Below are positions 1-6,889 of a stretch of 10,344 nucleotides of DNA, in pieces. Source of the stretch: CAYYWV01 sp964475385 (GTDB lineage Bacteria > Pseudomonadota > Alphaproteobacteria > JAAXGF01); contig CAYYWV010000087.1 in NCBI GenBank assembly GCA_964475385.1, positions 1 through 10,344 on the forward strand. The letters run 5' to 3'. A program made the translations under genes and the position numbers. A model generated the notes under the pieces. That model searched no databases and was not told where the DNA came from. It was given only the letters and a program-made list of their open reading frames with translations. Numbering within the stretch: the first letter of the stretch is position 1; each line of letters starts with the position of its first letter.

Positions 1-178
1 CATTCCCGGCGTGATCGCCATTGCGGTGCCGGTCATGGGGCCGCGGGGCCAGGTCTGCGCGAGCGTAAGCATCGCCGGTCCCGAGGCGCGCATCTCGCTC
101 GACCGGGCGTTGAAGCACGTCCCTGCGCTCGAGCGTGCGGCCGCCCGGCTTGCCGAATGCTTTTCTGCCGACGATTAG
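1..178 (+). CDS. IclR-family transcriptional regulator, C-terminal fragment
   Basis: This is a partial gene running in from the left edge. The frame starts at base 2, encodes 58 residues and stops with TAG at 176-178. The peptide begins IPGVIAIAVPVMGPRGQVCA and continues ASVSIAGPEARISL before a charged helical tail ending FSADD. The pattern of a hydrophobic strand, 'G.v..alSiaGP..R', and then a final helix is what the end of the IclR effector-binding domain looks like. The DNA-binding domain lies outside the window, so target and ligand cannot be judged. The gene ends 7 bases from the convergent PhnD-like gene, leaving no room for a separate terminator. Family assignment from a short tail is likely but not certain. 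Confidence 0.7.
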   Translation, partial: IPGVIAIAVPVMGPRGQVCASVSIAGPEARISLDRALKHVPALERAAARLAECFSADD

Positions 179-185
179 GACCGTC

Positions 186-1010
186 TCAGGCGAGCCGAGG
201 GTAGCCGCAGGCCCGGGCGGTCTCCGCAAACGCGATGATCCGCCGATAGTCGTCGGGATCGCGGACTTCCACGCCATCGAGCAGAAGCGCCTCGCGGGCG
301 GCGACGAGCGCGGGCTCGTCGGTCGCGCTCGCAGCGTGGGCGAGGGCGGTGCGCAGGGCCGCGACCACCGCCTCGTCCATCTCCGCGCGGGTGACATAGG
401 GGACCGCCGGCGCGGACGCCGTGCGGCACAGGATCCGGGTGCCGGCGAGCGCCTGGGGCCGATGGCGGGCGAGAAGCGCGTGGGTGACGCAGTCGATGGC
501 GGCGGCGTCGGCCTCGCCCGCGGCGACCATGGCGAGCGAGGCGACGTGCCCGCCGCTGACCCGCACCGCGGCGAAGAACCGGCCGTTCTCGTTCAGCGGC
601 GCGACCAGCGCGCGCAGAGCGTTCATGCCCGAGTGCGAGGTCCAGCCGTTGATCGCGCAGACGCGTCCGCGCAGATCGGCGAGAGCGGCGAAAGGGGCGT
701 CGGCGCGGACGACGACGAGACTCGCGTAATCGCTCCCCGCGCAGCCCGGCGCCCGGTAGCGCGGCGTCGCCACGAGGCGCAGCCGGCCGGCGAAAGGACC
801 GACGAGGTCGAAGCCGCAGCACTGGCTGAACAGAAGCCCCGGGTCCGACCACAGCGCCGCGACCGGGCGGTCCCAGACCAGGCGTTCGGGCACGCCCTTG
901 AGGCCGGCGGCGCGCAGCGCCCGGGCGATCGCCGCCCACAGCGCGTCGTGCGCGGCGCGCGTCTCGGCGAGGTCGTACATCGGAAGGCCGGCGACGGCCG
1001 AAGGCGCCAT
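186..1010 (-). CDS. PhnD-like (phosphate/phosphonate-type) substrate-binding protein
   Basis: The gene encodes 274 residues in the PhnD/SsuA/transferrin-type periplasmic binding-protein fold. Visible signatures are an N-terminal strand LPMYDL (residues 9-14), SDPGLLFSQCCGFDL (55-69), a second-lobe segment DLRGRVCAINGWTSHSG (112-128) and SGGHVASLAMVAAGEADAAA (152-171). The last two match the family's usual ligand-binding pattern. The start at 1010 leaves 19 bases after the last sense codon of the GFA gene and has a purine-rich GAGG stretch about 14 bases upstream; Met11 (base 980) is an alternative with no ribosome site. There is no signal peptide or lipobox, and no ABC permease or ATPase gene nearby. 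It may therefore bind a ligand in the cytoplasm or be an orphan receptor, and the phosphonate specificity implied by the family name should not be assumed. It is the last gene of a three-gene operon behind the XRE regulator. Confidence 0.8.
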   Translation of the reverse strand: MAPSAVAGLPMYDLAETRAAHDALWAAIARALRAAGLKGVPERLVWDRPVAALWSDPGLLFSQCCGFDLVGPFAGRLRLVATPRYRAPGCAGSDYASLVVVRADAPFAALADLRGRVCAINGWTSHSGMNALRALVAPLNENGRFFAAVRVSGGHVASLAMVAAGEADAAAIDCVTHALLARHRPQALAGTRILCRTASAPAVPYVTRAEMDEAVVAALRTALAHAASATDEPALVAAREALLLDGVEVRDPDDYRRIIAFAETARACGYPRLA

Positions 1011-1029
1011 CGGGTCGGTCCGCGCGCCT

Positions 1030-1464
1030 CTACGGCCTGGCCTCGGGGTCCATGAAGCCCGGCCAGCGGGGCAGCGCGTCGGTGATCTCGTAGTAGTCGC
1101 CCTTGTCGGCGACGAAGATGTGCCCAGCGGTGCGAAGGCCCGTCGGCGGGTCCAGCGTGCCTGCCGCAATGGCCGTATAAGGGCGCGCGTCCGCATCCCA
1201 GAACAGGCTCGATCCGCACTCGCCGCAGAAGCCGCGCCGCGCCGCCGGCGACGAGCGGTACCACTTGAGGCCGCGGTCCTCGGTCACCACGAGCCGCTCG
1301 CGCGGGGCCGCCGTGTACGCGGCGACGTGGCCGTGGGTGCGCCGGCACTGGCCGCAGTGGCAGTCGATCACCGGGCGCAAGGGCGCGCGGACCTCATAGC
1401 GGACGGCGCCGCACAGACAGCCGCCGGTGGCGTGAACGGGAGCGTCGGTCCCGGTATTGGTCAT
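1030..1464 (-). CDS. GFA/CENP-V family zinc-binding protein
   Basis: This 144-residue protein has the full cysteine pattern of the GFA family (glutathione-dependent formaldehyde-activating enzyme fold): C16-x-C18 in GGCLCGAVRYE, C35-x-C37-x2-C40 in DCHCGQCRR, and C80-x2-C83 in FCGECGSSLFW. These cysteines bind the structural and catalytic zinc ions in characterised members. The best-known member was reported to speed formation of S-hydroxymethylglutathione from formaldehyde, but many GFA proteins have unknown substrates. Its ATG overlaps the TGA of the upstream XRE regulator gene (ATGA at 1461-1464), so translation is probably coupled. With demethylating enzymes nearby, a role in handling formaldehyde is plausible but inferred. 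Confidence 0.88.
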   Translation of the reverse strand: MTNTGTDAPVHATGGCLCGAVRYEVRAPLRPVIDCHCGQCRRTHGHVAAYTAAPRERLVVTEDRGLKWYRSSPAARRGFCGECGSSLFWDADARPYTAIAAGTLDPPTGLRTAGHIFVADKGDYYEITDALPRWPGFMDPEARP

Positions 1465-2345
1465 GGCATGGATCTCCTCGTCGGCCGCGTCGAAGGGTTG
1501 TCGACCGCCGCGCGCATGTCGCGCAGAAAGGCGGCGACCTCGGGCGGCTGCACGATCGCGGCCCGGATCAGGCCGTCGAAGTGGCGGGTCAGAACCCGGA
1601 TGTGCTCGGTGGTGTTGAACACGAAGTACATCTGCCCGACGTAGATCGCCGCCCGTCGCGGCCCGAAGATCGTGATCGGGGCCGAGTAGCGCGCGAGCCC
1701 GTCGAACAGGAACAAGCGGAGCGACGGGTACAGCTCGTCGACGAGCGCGATCATGGCGTCGATCTGGGCGCGCCGGGCCTCGGCGGGCAGGTCGCGCCAG
1801 CGCCCTTCGCCGCGGGCGAAAGACTCGATCGACTGGACCGAGCAGCAGATCTCCATATCGGTCTCGGGCAGGCGGAGATACGCGAGCCCGGCCTGCGACT
1901 TGGCCCGGGCCTGGCGCGGCGTCGCACCCTGGAAGTTGCGGTACTCATAGCGGATGACGGTGTCGTCCTTGAGCACGTCGGGCAGCGTCGTCGGCACGTG
2001 GCGGATCTTGTAGCCGGCGGCCTCGGCGAACCAGCGCGCGAGCCGCTCGTCGACCGGCGAAGGCGAGGAAGGCTCGATCTGAAGGGACTGGTGAAGGATG
2101 TCGGCCCCCAGCTTCTCCTCCTGGCTGAGGCCGAGAAGCCAGTCGAGGCTGACCTGAAGGGCGGCCGCGATCGCCGCCACCGTATCGGCCCGCGGCAGAC
2201 GGTCGTTGTCGTCGGCGAGGAGCTGCGAAAGCGTCGAACGGTCGACTCCGACCGCGCGGGCGAGCGCGGAGCGGCTGAGGCCCGAGCGCGCCAGCGCCTC
2301 GGCGAGCCGGGTGCGGAAGAGTCGTGCGGTCACGCGGCGGTCCAT
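1461..2345 (-). CDS. XRE-type helix-turn-helix transcriptional regulator with C-terminal domain
   Basis: The gene encodes 294 residues. Residues about 11-73 form an XRE/Cro helix-turn-helix, seen in LARAVGVDRSTLSQLL (28-43) followed by a helical region ending VSLDWLLGLS. The remaining 220 residues (including ICCSVQSIESFARG and LYPSLRLFLFDG) form a larger domain of unknown ligand, likely sensory. The start at 2345 is chosen because GAGAGG lies 5 bases before the ATG; an upstream in-frame ATG at 2390 has no such site and falls inside the promoter. The gene heads the operon with the GFA and PhnD-like genes and is divergent from the desaturase-family gene. That arrangement is typical of a local regulator controlling itself and its neighbour, which is an inference here. 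Confidence 0.82.
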   Translation of the reverse strand: MDRRVTARLFRTRLAEALARSGLSRSALARAVGVDRSTLSQLLADDNDRLPRADTVAAIAAALQVSLDWLLGLSQEEKLGADILHQSLQIEPSSPSPVDERLARWFAEAAGYKIRHVPTTLPDVLKDDTVIRYEYRNFQGATPRQARAKSQAGLAYLRLPETDMEICCSVQSIESFARGEGRWRDLPAEARRAQIDAMIALVDELYPSLRLFLFDGLARYSAPITIFGPRRAAIYVGQMYFVFNTTEHIRVLTRHFDGLIRAAIVQPPEVAAFLRDMRAAVDNPSTRPTRRSMP

Positions 2346-2381
2346 GGCGGCCTCTCGGGTTGCCGGCCTCGAGTCGCTTCG

Positions 2382-2410
2382 AAAATACAACGTAAATTGC
2401 GAATTATCAA
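2382..2410 (-). promoter_or_regulatory. Predicted sigma70-type promoter of the XRE-GFA-PhnD operon
   Basis: Read on the minus strand, TTGATA (2405-2410) and TATTTT (2382-2387) are separated by exactly 17 bases, inside an AT-rich patch that stands out from the GC-rich surroundings. Transcription would start near 2375, giving a leader of about 30 bases before the ATG at 2345. Predicted by eye. Confidence 0.5.
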
Positions 2411-2444
2411 CAATTCAGCGAAACAGGGACAAAACGCACGTTGT
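2387..2444. promoter_or_regulatory. Inverted repeat, candidate operator of the divergent regulator
   Basis: ACAACGT (2387-2393) and its exact reverse complement ACGTTGT (2438-2444) are separated by 44 bases. The left arm touches the -10 element of the regulator promoter and the right arm overlaps the -35 element of the desaturase promoter. Between them lies a second small inverted repeat, GAATT-ATCAAC-AATTC (2401-2416). The position suits binding by the XRE regulator to control both directions, but two 7-base arms could arise by chance. Confidence 0.35.
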
Positions 2445-2470
2445 GAAATCATCCGCCGCGTTCCTAAAAT
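2441..2470 (+). promoter_or_regulatory. Predicted sigma70-type promoter of the desaturase-family gene
   Basis: TTGTGA (2441-2446) and TAAAAT (2465-2470) are 18 bases apart. A start near 2477 would give a leader of about 75 bases before the ATG at 2552. Predicted by eye; it is the only AT-rich -10-like element upstream of this gene. Confidence 0.45.
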
Positions 2471-2551
2471 GAATGCGCCGGCGGCAGGGGCGTGCGACGG
2501 GGTCATGCGCCCGCCCGAATCCGCCCCAGGATCAGACGGGATGCGCATGGG

Positions 2552-3565
2552 ATGACCGCCCGAACCGAGCCTTTACGCCTTGTCGCGCGCACAGGCCCTG
2601 CGGAGCGGATGACGCGGCCGGGGGCGGAAACGCCTGCGGTCGGATTGCGCGCCCGGTCCTGGTGGCGGCGAATCGAGGCCCCGACCTGGGCGGTCGCCAT
2701 CGCGGTCTACGGCGGCTTCGGACTCGTCACCTGGAACTACGATGCGCTTCCCTGGTGGGCGGCGTTGCCGCTCGGCGCTTGGTTCGTCTGCTGGCAGAGC
2801 TCGCTTCAGCACGAGGCCGTGCACGGCCACCCGACGCGGCTTCGCTGGCTGAACACCTTGATCGCCGGCGCGCCGCTCTGGCTCTGGCTGCCCTATCCGC
2901 TCTATCGCGAGAGCCACCTCCGGCACCATCGGGACGCCGATCTCACGCTTCCCGGCGTCGATCCCGAGTCCTATTACGTCACCGCCGCGGACTGGGCGCG
3001 CATGAGCCGGCCGATGCGCGCGCTTCTGGTCGCGCGCAACAGCCTGGCCGGTCGCCTGTTGCTCGGCCCGGCCTTCGCTTGCGCCGGACTCGCGGCGGCC
3101 GAGGCGGCGCGGCTCGCGCGCGGCGACTTCGGCCATCTCCGGATTTGGCTATGGCATATTCCGGCGGTCGCCGCCGTGCTTTATTGGGCGGTCGGGGTCT
3201 GCGGGATTCCGTTTTGGGCCTATGTGGCGGTCTTCGCCTATCCGGGGCTCTCGCTCGCCATGCTGCGCTCGTTCGCCGAGCATCGGCCGGCGCGCAAGGT
3301 CGCCGAGCGCACGGCGATCGTCGAGGCGGGCCCCCTGATGCGGCTTCTCTTCCTCGACAACAACCTGCACGCCGTCCACCACCGCCATCCAAGGATGCCG
3401 TGGTACGAGCTCGGCGCGCAGTACCGGGCCGAGCGCGCGGCCTATCTCGCGGCCAACGGGGGTTATCTGTTCCGCGGCTATGGCGCGCAGGCGCGGCGGT
3501 TTCTCCTCCGCCCCAAGGACTCGCCCATCCATCCCTTCGCCGGGGCCGATCAAGCGGCGGCGTAG
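2552..3565 (+). CDS. Membrane fatty-acid-desaturase-family protein (di-iron, three histidine boxes)
   Basis: This 337-residue integral membrane protein has the three histidine boxes of the FA_desaturase superfamily: HEAVHGH (87-93), HLRHH (122-126) and HAVHH (273-277), with an extra His at 244 in SFAEHRP. Hydrophobic segments lie around 45-80, 100-118, 165-185 and 198-235. The family uses two irons and O2 to desaturate or hydroxylate lipids, but related enzymes act on amines, carotenoids and alkanes, so the substrate is open. The start is uncertain: 2552 is preferred, a GTG at 2492 would add 20 residues with a ribosome site too close, and ATG 2609 has GGAG 3 bases upstream. The gene diverges from the XRE regulator and its last 16 bases overlap the 3' end of the convergent methyltransferase gene. 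Confidence 0.8.
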   Translation: MTARTEPLRLVARTGPAERMTRPGAETPAVGLRARSWWRRIEAPTWAVAIAVYGGFGLVTWNYDALPWWAALPLGAWFVCWQSSLQHEAVHGHPTRLRWLNTLIAGAPLWLWLPYPLYRESHLRHHRDADLTLPGVDPESYYVTAADWARMSRPMRALLVARNSLAGRLLLGPAFACAGLAAAEAARLARGDFGHLRIWLWHIPAVAAVLYWAVGVCGIPFWAYVAVFAYPGLSLAMLRSFAEHRPARKVAERTAIVEAGPLMRLLFLDNNLHAVHHRHPRMPWYELGAQYRAERAAYLAANGGYLFRGYGAQARRFLLRPKDSPIHPFAGADQAAA

Positions 3566-5228
3566 TCGCGCTTGCGCCGGGCGACGTAGGCGTCGAGCGC
3601 CTCGGCCACGGCGGGGTCGAGCGGCGGCGGCTCGTAGTCGGCGAGAATCTGCTTCCAGATCGCGTTCGCCCGCTGGGTCGCGTCGCGCCCGCCGGCGTCC
3701 CGCCAGGTCTCGAAGTTGCGCCAGTCCGAGACCATCGGCGCGTAGAACGCGGTCTCGTAGCGGGCGAGCGTGTGGCCTGCGCCGAAGAAGTGGCCGCCGG
3801 GGCCGACCTCGGCGATGGCGTCAAGGGCGAGCGCGTCGTCGTCGACCGCGATGGGCTCGAGGAAGGCGGCCATCATCTGGAGCATCTCGGCGTCCAGGAT
3901 CATCTTCTCGAACGAGGCGACGAGCCCGCCCTCGAGCCAGCCCGCGCCGTGGTGGATGAGGTTCGCATGGCCCATCACCGCGGCCCAGAGCGACATCTCG
4001 GACTCATAGGCCGCCTGGGCGTCGGCCGCGTTCGAGGCGTTCACGTTGCTCGACCGGTAGGGCAGGCCGTAGCGCCGCGCGAGCTGGCCGCCGGCGAGCG
4101 TGGCCTTGGCGTACTCAGGCGTGCCGAAGGCGGGCGCGCCGGTTTTCATGTCGACGTTCGAGGTGAAGCCGCCATAGATCGTCGGGCAACCCGGCCGCGC
4201 GATCTGGACGAGCGCGATGCCGGCGAGCGCCTCGGCGTTCTGCTGGGCGAGCGCGCCGGCGAGGGTNNNNNNNNNNNNNNNNNNNNNNNNNNNNNNNNNN
4301 NNNNNNNNNNNNNNNNNNNNNNNNNNNNNNNNNNNNNNNNNNNNNNNNNNNNNNNNNNNNNNNNNNGCGCGATGCCGGCGAGCGCCTCGGCGTTCTGCTG
4401 GGCGAGCGCGCCGGCGAGGGTCGCCGGGCTCATCGCTCCGGCGAGCGTGAACGGCGTCACGATCACGGGTTGGCCGGCGCGCGCCATCTCGATCAGGCCC
4501 TGAAGCATCGGTCCGTCGAAGCGCAAGGGTGAGTTGGAGTTGACCACCGTGACCACGCCCGGTTCGGCGGCGAGGCGCTCGCGGTCGACGCCGCGGGCGA
4601 TGCAGGCCATCTCGATGCCGTCGGCGGCGCGGTCGCGGCCGAGCGCGTAAGGGTGCCACACCCGGTCGGTGAGGGTGACGAAAGCGCGGTAGCAGTCGAG
4701 GTGCCGGGTCGCGGGCGGCAGGTCCACGGGCTCGACCGGGTAGCCCGAAAAGGCGTGCAGGATGTTGAGGCTCTGCGCGATCTTCAGAAGGTCGCAGAAG
4801 TCGGCGAAGTTGCCCGCGCGCCGTCCCCGATCGAGATCGGCGCAATAGGGCGGGCTCGCGACCGGGCAGAAGTTGATCCGGTTGCCGCCAAGGGTCACGT
4901 TGCGCGCCGGGTTGCGGGCGTAAAGCGTGAACGCGCGCGGGGCCTTGGCGACCGCCTCCAGCACCAGCCCGCGGTCGAGGCGGACCCGCTTCGCGGCCCG
5001 GTCGACGTCGGCCCCGGCGCGGGCGAGGATGTCGAGCGCCTCGTCGTCGAGGAACTCCATCCCGATGTCTTCGAGAATGCGAAGCGAGGCGTCGTGAATG
5101 CGCTCGATCCCCTCGGCGTCCAACACCTCGATCGGTCGGTAAGGGTTGACGACCGCGCGCCACGGGGGCTGGTGAAGATGCGCGCCGCCCCGGGCGGCGT
5201 GCCGCGCGCGACGGCTTTTGCGTGCCAT
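3550..5228 (-). CDS. MttB-superfamily (non-pyrrolysine) methyltransferase, split by assembly gap
   Basis: The two halves, 5228-4367 and 4211-3550, are separated by a 100-N run and a duplicated 55-base flank. Removing one copy plus the Ns leaves 1524 bases, exactly 507 codons and a stop, in one frame that runs smoothly through NAEALAGIALVQIARPG. The frame contains no UAG, so this is a non-pyrrolysine member of the trimethylamine methyltransferase family. Characterised non-Pyl members transfer a methyl group from glycine betaine, proline betaine, carnitine or similar compounds to a corrinoid protein. Family landmarks are NPYRPIEVLDAEGIERIHDA (28-47), GNRINFCPVASPPY, VVNSNSPLRFDGPMLQGLIE, GHANLIHHGAGWLEGGLVAS and the C-terminal RANAIWKQILADYEPP. 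The start at 5228 has GAGGA 8 bases upstream; ATG 5294 is a longer alternative without support. No corrinoid partner gene is in the window. Substrate unknown; the Hut neighbours suggest a betaine. Confidence 0.85.
4212..4266. repeat. Left copy of 55-base direct repeat at the gap edge
   Basis: This is identical to 4367-4421 over all 55 bases. Both copies encode the same methyltransferase segment (TLAGALAQQNAEALAGIA). It is most likely an unmerged contig overlap rather than a biological repeat, because using it once restores a full-length reading frame. Confidence 0.9.
4267..4366. other. Assembly gap of 100 Ns
   Basis: Exactly 100 Ns interrupt the methyltransferase gene. The round number is a conventional filler for gaps of unknown size. 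The identical flanks suggest that the true gap length is zero and that the two contigs overlap by 55 bases. Confidence 0.97.
4367..4421. repeat. Right copy of 55-base direct repeat at the gap edge
   Basis: Second copy of the 55-base sequence found at 4212-4266, starting immediately after the Ns. An odd length of 55 matches a k-mer size often used by de Bruijn graph assemblers, which supports an assembly origin. Confidence 0.9.
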
Positions 5229-5542
5229 GCGCTTTTCGTCCTCGCTTGTTGCCGCACCGGACGCGGGCTTTGCGTCGGTGGCGGAGAACGCCACGGTACG
5301 CCCGGCCCGGACCCTTGTAAACGGCCGCGACGCAGTGTTTGCGCAACCTGCGCGGGGCGTTCGCCGCAGCGCGTCGTCCGGACAGCGCGCAGGCGCGAAT
5401 CGCGGCGGCGAAATGCTGCGCGATCGCTGTCTTGCGGGCGGGGTCCGATTGGGCCTACTGTCGCGCCAAGGCTCCCTGCCGCCGCCGCGGCGGAGGCGGG
5501 CGCGCTCCGGCTTTGGCCCTTTGACCGGCGAGGATCAGCACC
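5229..5542. other. Non-coding divergent region between methyltransferase and flavoprotein genes
   Basis: These 314 bases hold no convincing gene. They contain both ribosome binding sites (GAGGA 8 bases before each start, read outward), an 8-base palindrome TTGCGCAA at 5339-5346, and a 12-base palindrome CCGCCGCGGCGG at 5482-5493 that would form a strong hairpin in the flavoprotein leader. Short open frames here have no ribosome site or family likeness. Shared regulation of the two divergent genes is likely but not shown. Confidence 0.6.
5432..5461 (+). promoter_or_regulatory. Weak candidate promoter of the flavoprotein-hutH operon
   Basis: TTGCGG (5432-5437) and TACTGT (5456-5461) are 18 bases apart, about 80 bases before the ATG at 5543. 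The -10 match is poor, and in such GC-rich DNA this is only a suggestion. Confidence 0.22.
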
Positions 5543-6877
5543 ATGTTCGACCTTCCGTCCTCCACCGCTTACGTCGTCGTTGGCGCAGGCATTCACGGGC
5601 TTTCGACCGCTTGGCATCTCGCGATGGCGCTCAAGGCCTCGGGCCGCGGCAGCGGCGCCGACGTGATCGTTCTCGACAAGGGCGGCGTCGGCGCGGGCGC
5701 AAGCGGCATCGCCTGCGGCTGCGTGCGCAACTTCTACATGACCGAGCCTTTGCACGCGATCCTTCGCCACTCGATCGACGTCTGGATGTACGACCCGATC
5801 AACTTCGGTTTCCAGCAGGTGGGCTACGTCTCTTGCGGCGAGGCCAATCAGGTCGACGACTACGCCCGCATCCACGCGAGCCAGAACGCGGTCGACTACC
5901 CCTCCGACGTCTATGTCGGCAAGGACGCGCGCGCCTTCCTGACCGCGATCTGGCCCGACTTCAAGACCGACGGCATCGAGGTCGTGCTGCACGAGAAGCT
6001 CTCGGGCTACGCCGGCACCATGCGGGCCTGCCTCGGGCTCGCCGAGAAGTGCCGCCAGCACGGGGTGCGCGTGATCGAAGGCGTCGAGGTCACGGGCTAC
6101 GATATCGCCGGCGGCGTGGTCCGGAAGGTCCGCACCAACCGCGGCGACATCGCCTGCGACGTCGTGGTCCTGGGGCTCGGGGCCTGGACCCCGATCCACT
6201 GGGCGATGCTCGGCCAGCCCGACAAGATCGACCTCCACTACGCCGACGGGACAGTCGCCGAGGGCCGCGACATGTGGACCTACTGGCGGCTTCTCGAAGG
6301 CGAGGTCTACCACGACCGGCCCTACCGCACCGCCGAAGGCCGCGATCCGCCGGTGCTGCACGTCGAGCTGATGACCACGCCGGTGATCGACGAATCGGGC
6401 AAGAAGCTCGCCGACCACACCTATGTCTACTGGAAGAACGGGGCCGAGCGCATGGACCGCCCCGGCGTCCAGGGGGGCACGATCCCGGTCCGCCTCGGGC
6501 CCAAGGCGACGGTCGATCCTTACGGCCACGCCAACGACGCCTACCAGGCCGAGCCCTGGTTCGCCGACTACCTCTGCGCGGCGATGGCCCAGCTCATGGG
6601 CCGCTTCGCCGGCCACCGCGACAAGTTCCGCGAGCGCCGCAACGGCGGCATCGGCGCGTTCACGCCCGATAACGTGCCGATCTTCGACTGGGTTCTGCCC
6701 AACGTTTACATGATCGCCGATTCGAACCACGGCTTCAAAATGACGGGGGTGGGCAAGCTGGTCGCCCGTCGGCTGGTCTCGGGCGAGGAGGTGGCCGAGC
6801 TCGCGCCGTTCGCGCTCGACCGCTTCGCCAAAGGACGGACCTTCGGGGCCAGCAACAGCAACTGCCCCTGGGTCTGA
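5543..6877 (+). CDS. FAD-dependent oxidoreductase, DAO / sarcosine-oxidase beta type
   Basis: The protein has 444 residues. The Rossmann FAD-binding motif VVVGAGIHGLSTAWHL lies at 11-26, the acidic end of the second strand at VIVLDKGGVGAGASG (41-55), and the C-terminal FAD-contacting region at GGIGAFTPDNVPIFD (368-382) with DSNHGFKM (393-400). This is the DAO fold of sarcosine oxidase beta subunits, dimethylglycine and glycine oxidases, which oxidise the C-N bond of secondary or tertiary amino acids and often release a methyl group as formaldehyde or to folate. The start is supported by GAGGA 8 bases upstream. Its stop is 12 bases before hutH, so the two are almost certainly co-transcribed. 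That points to a substrate whose oxidation product feeds histidine breakdown, for example an N-methylhistidine; this is an inference. Length fits a stand-alone oxidase with no folate-binding domain. Confidence 0.85.
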   Translation: MFDLPSSTAYVVVGAGIHGLSTAWHLAMALKASGRGSGADVIVLDKGGVGAGASGIACGCVRNFYMTEPLHAILRHSIDVWMYDPINFGFQQVGYVSCGEANQVDDYARIHASQNAVDYPSDVYVGKDARAFLTAIWPDFKTDGIEVVLHEKLSGYAGTMRACLGLAEKCRQHGVRVIEGVEVTGYDIAGGVVRKVRTNRGDIACDVVVLGLGAWTPIHWAMLGQPDKIDLHYADGTVAEGRDMWTYWRLLEGEVYHDRPYRTAEGRDPPVLHVELMTTPVIDESGKKLADHTYVYWKNGAERMDRPGVQGGTIPVRLGPKATVDPYGHANDAYQAEPWFADYLCAAMAQLMGRFAGHRDKFRERRNGGIGAFTPDNVPIFDWVLPNVYMIADSNHGFKMTGVGKLVARRLVSGEEVAELAPFALDRFAKGRTFGASNSNCPWV

Positions 6878-6889
6878 GGCGGGGACGCG

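Noticed and set aside
135..1055. A 306-codon open frame on the plus strand
   Set aside because: It lies opposite the PhnD-like gene, which has recognisable motifs, and overlaps the end of the IclR-type gene.
4212..4421. A real tandem duplication inside the methyltransferase gene
   Set aside because: The copies abut the Ns exactly, and merging them gives an uninterrupted frame and normal family sequence. An assembly overlap is simpler.
3550..5228. A pyrrolysine-containing trimethylamine methyltransferase
   Set aside because: The merged frame has no internal UAG codon, and no pyl genes are in the window.
5339..5524. A small protein gene in the divergent region before the flavoprotein
   Set aside because: There is no ribosome binding site, the sequence is arginine/alanine-rich, and it covers the predicted leader and palindromes.
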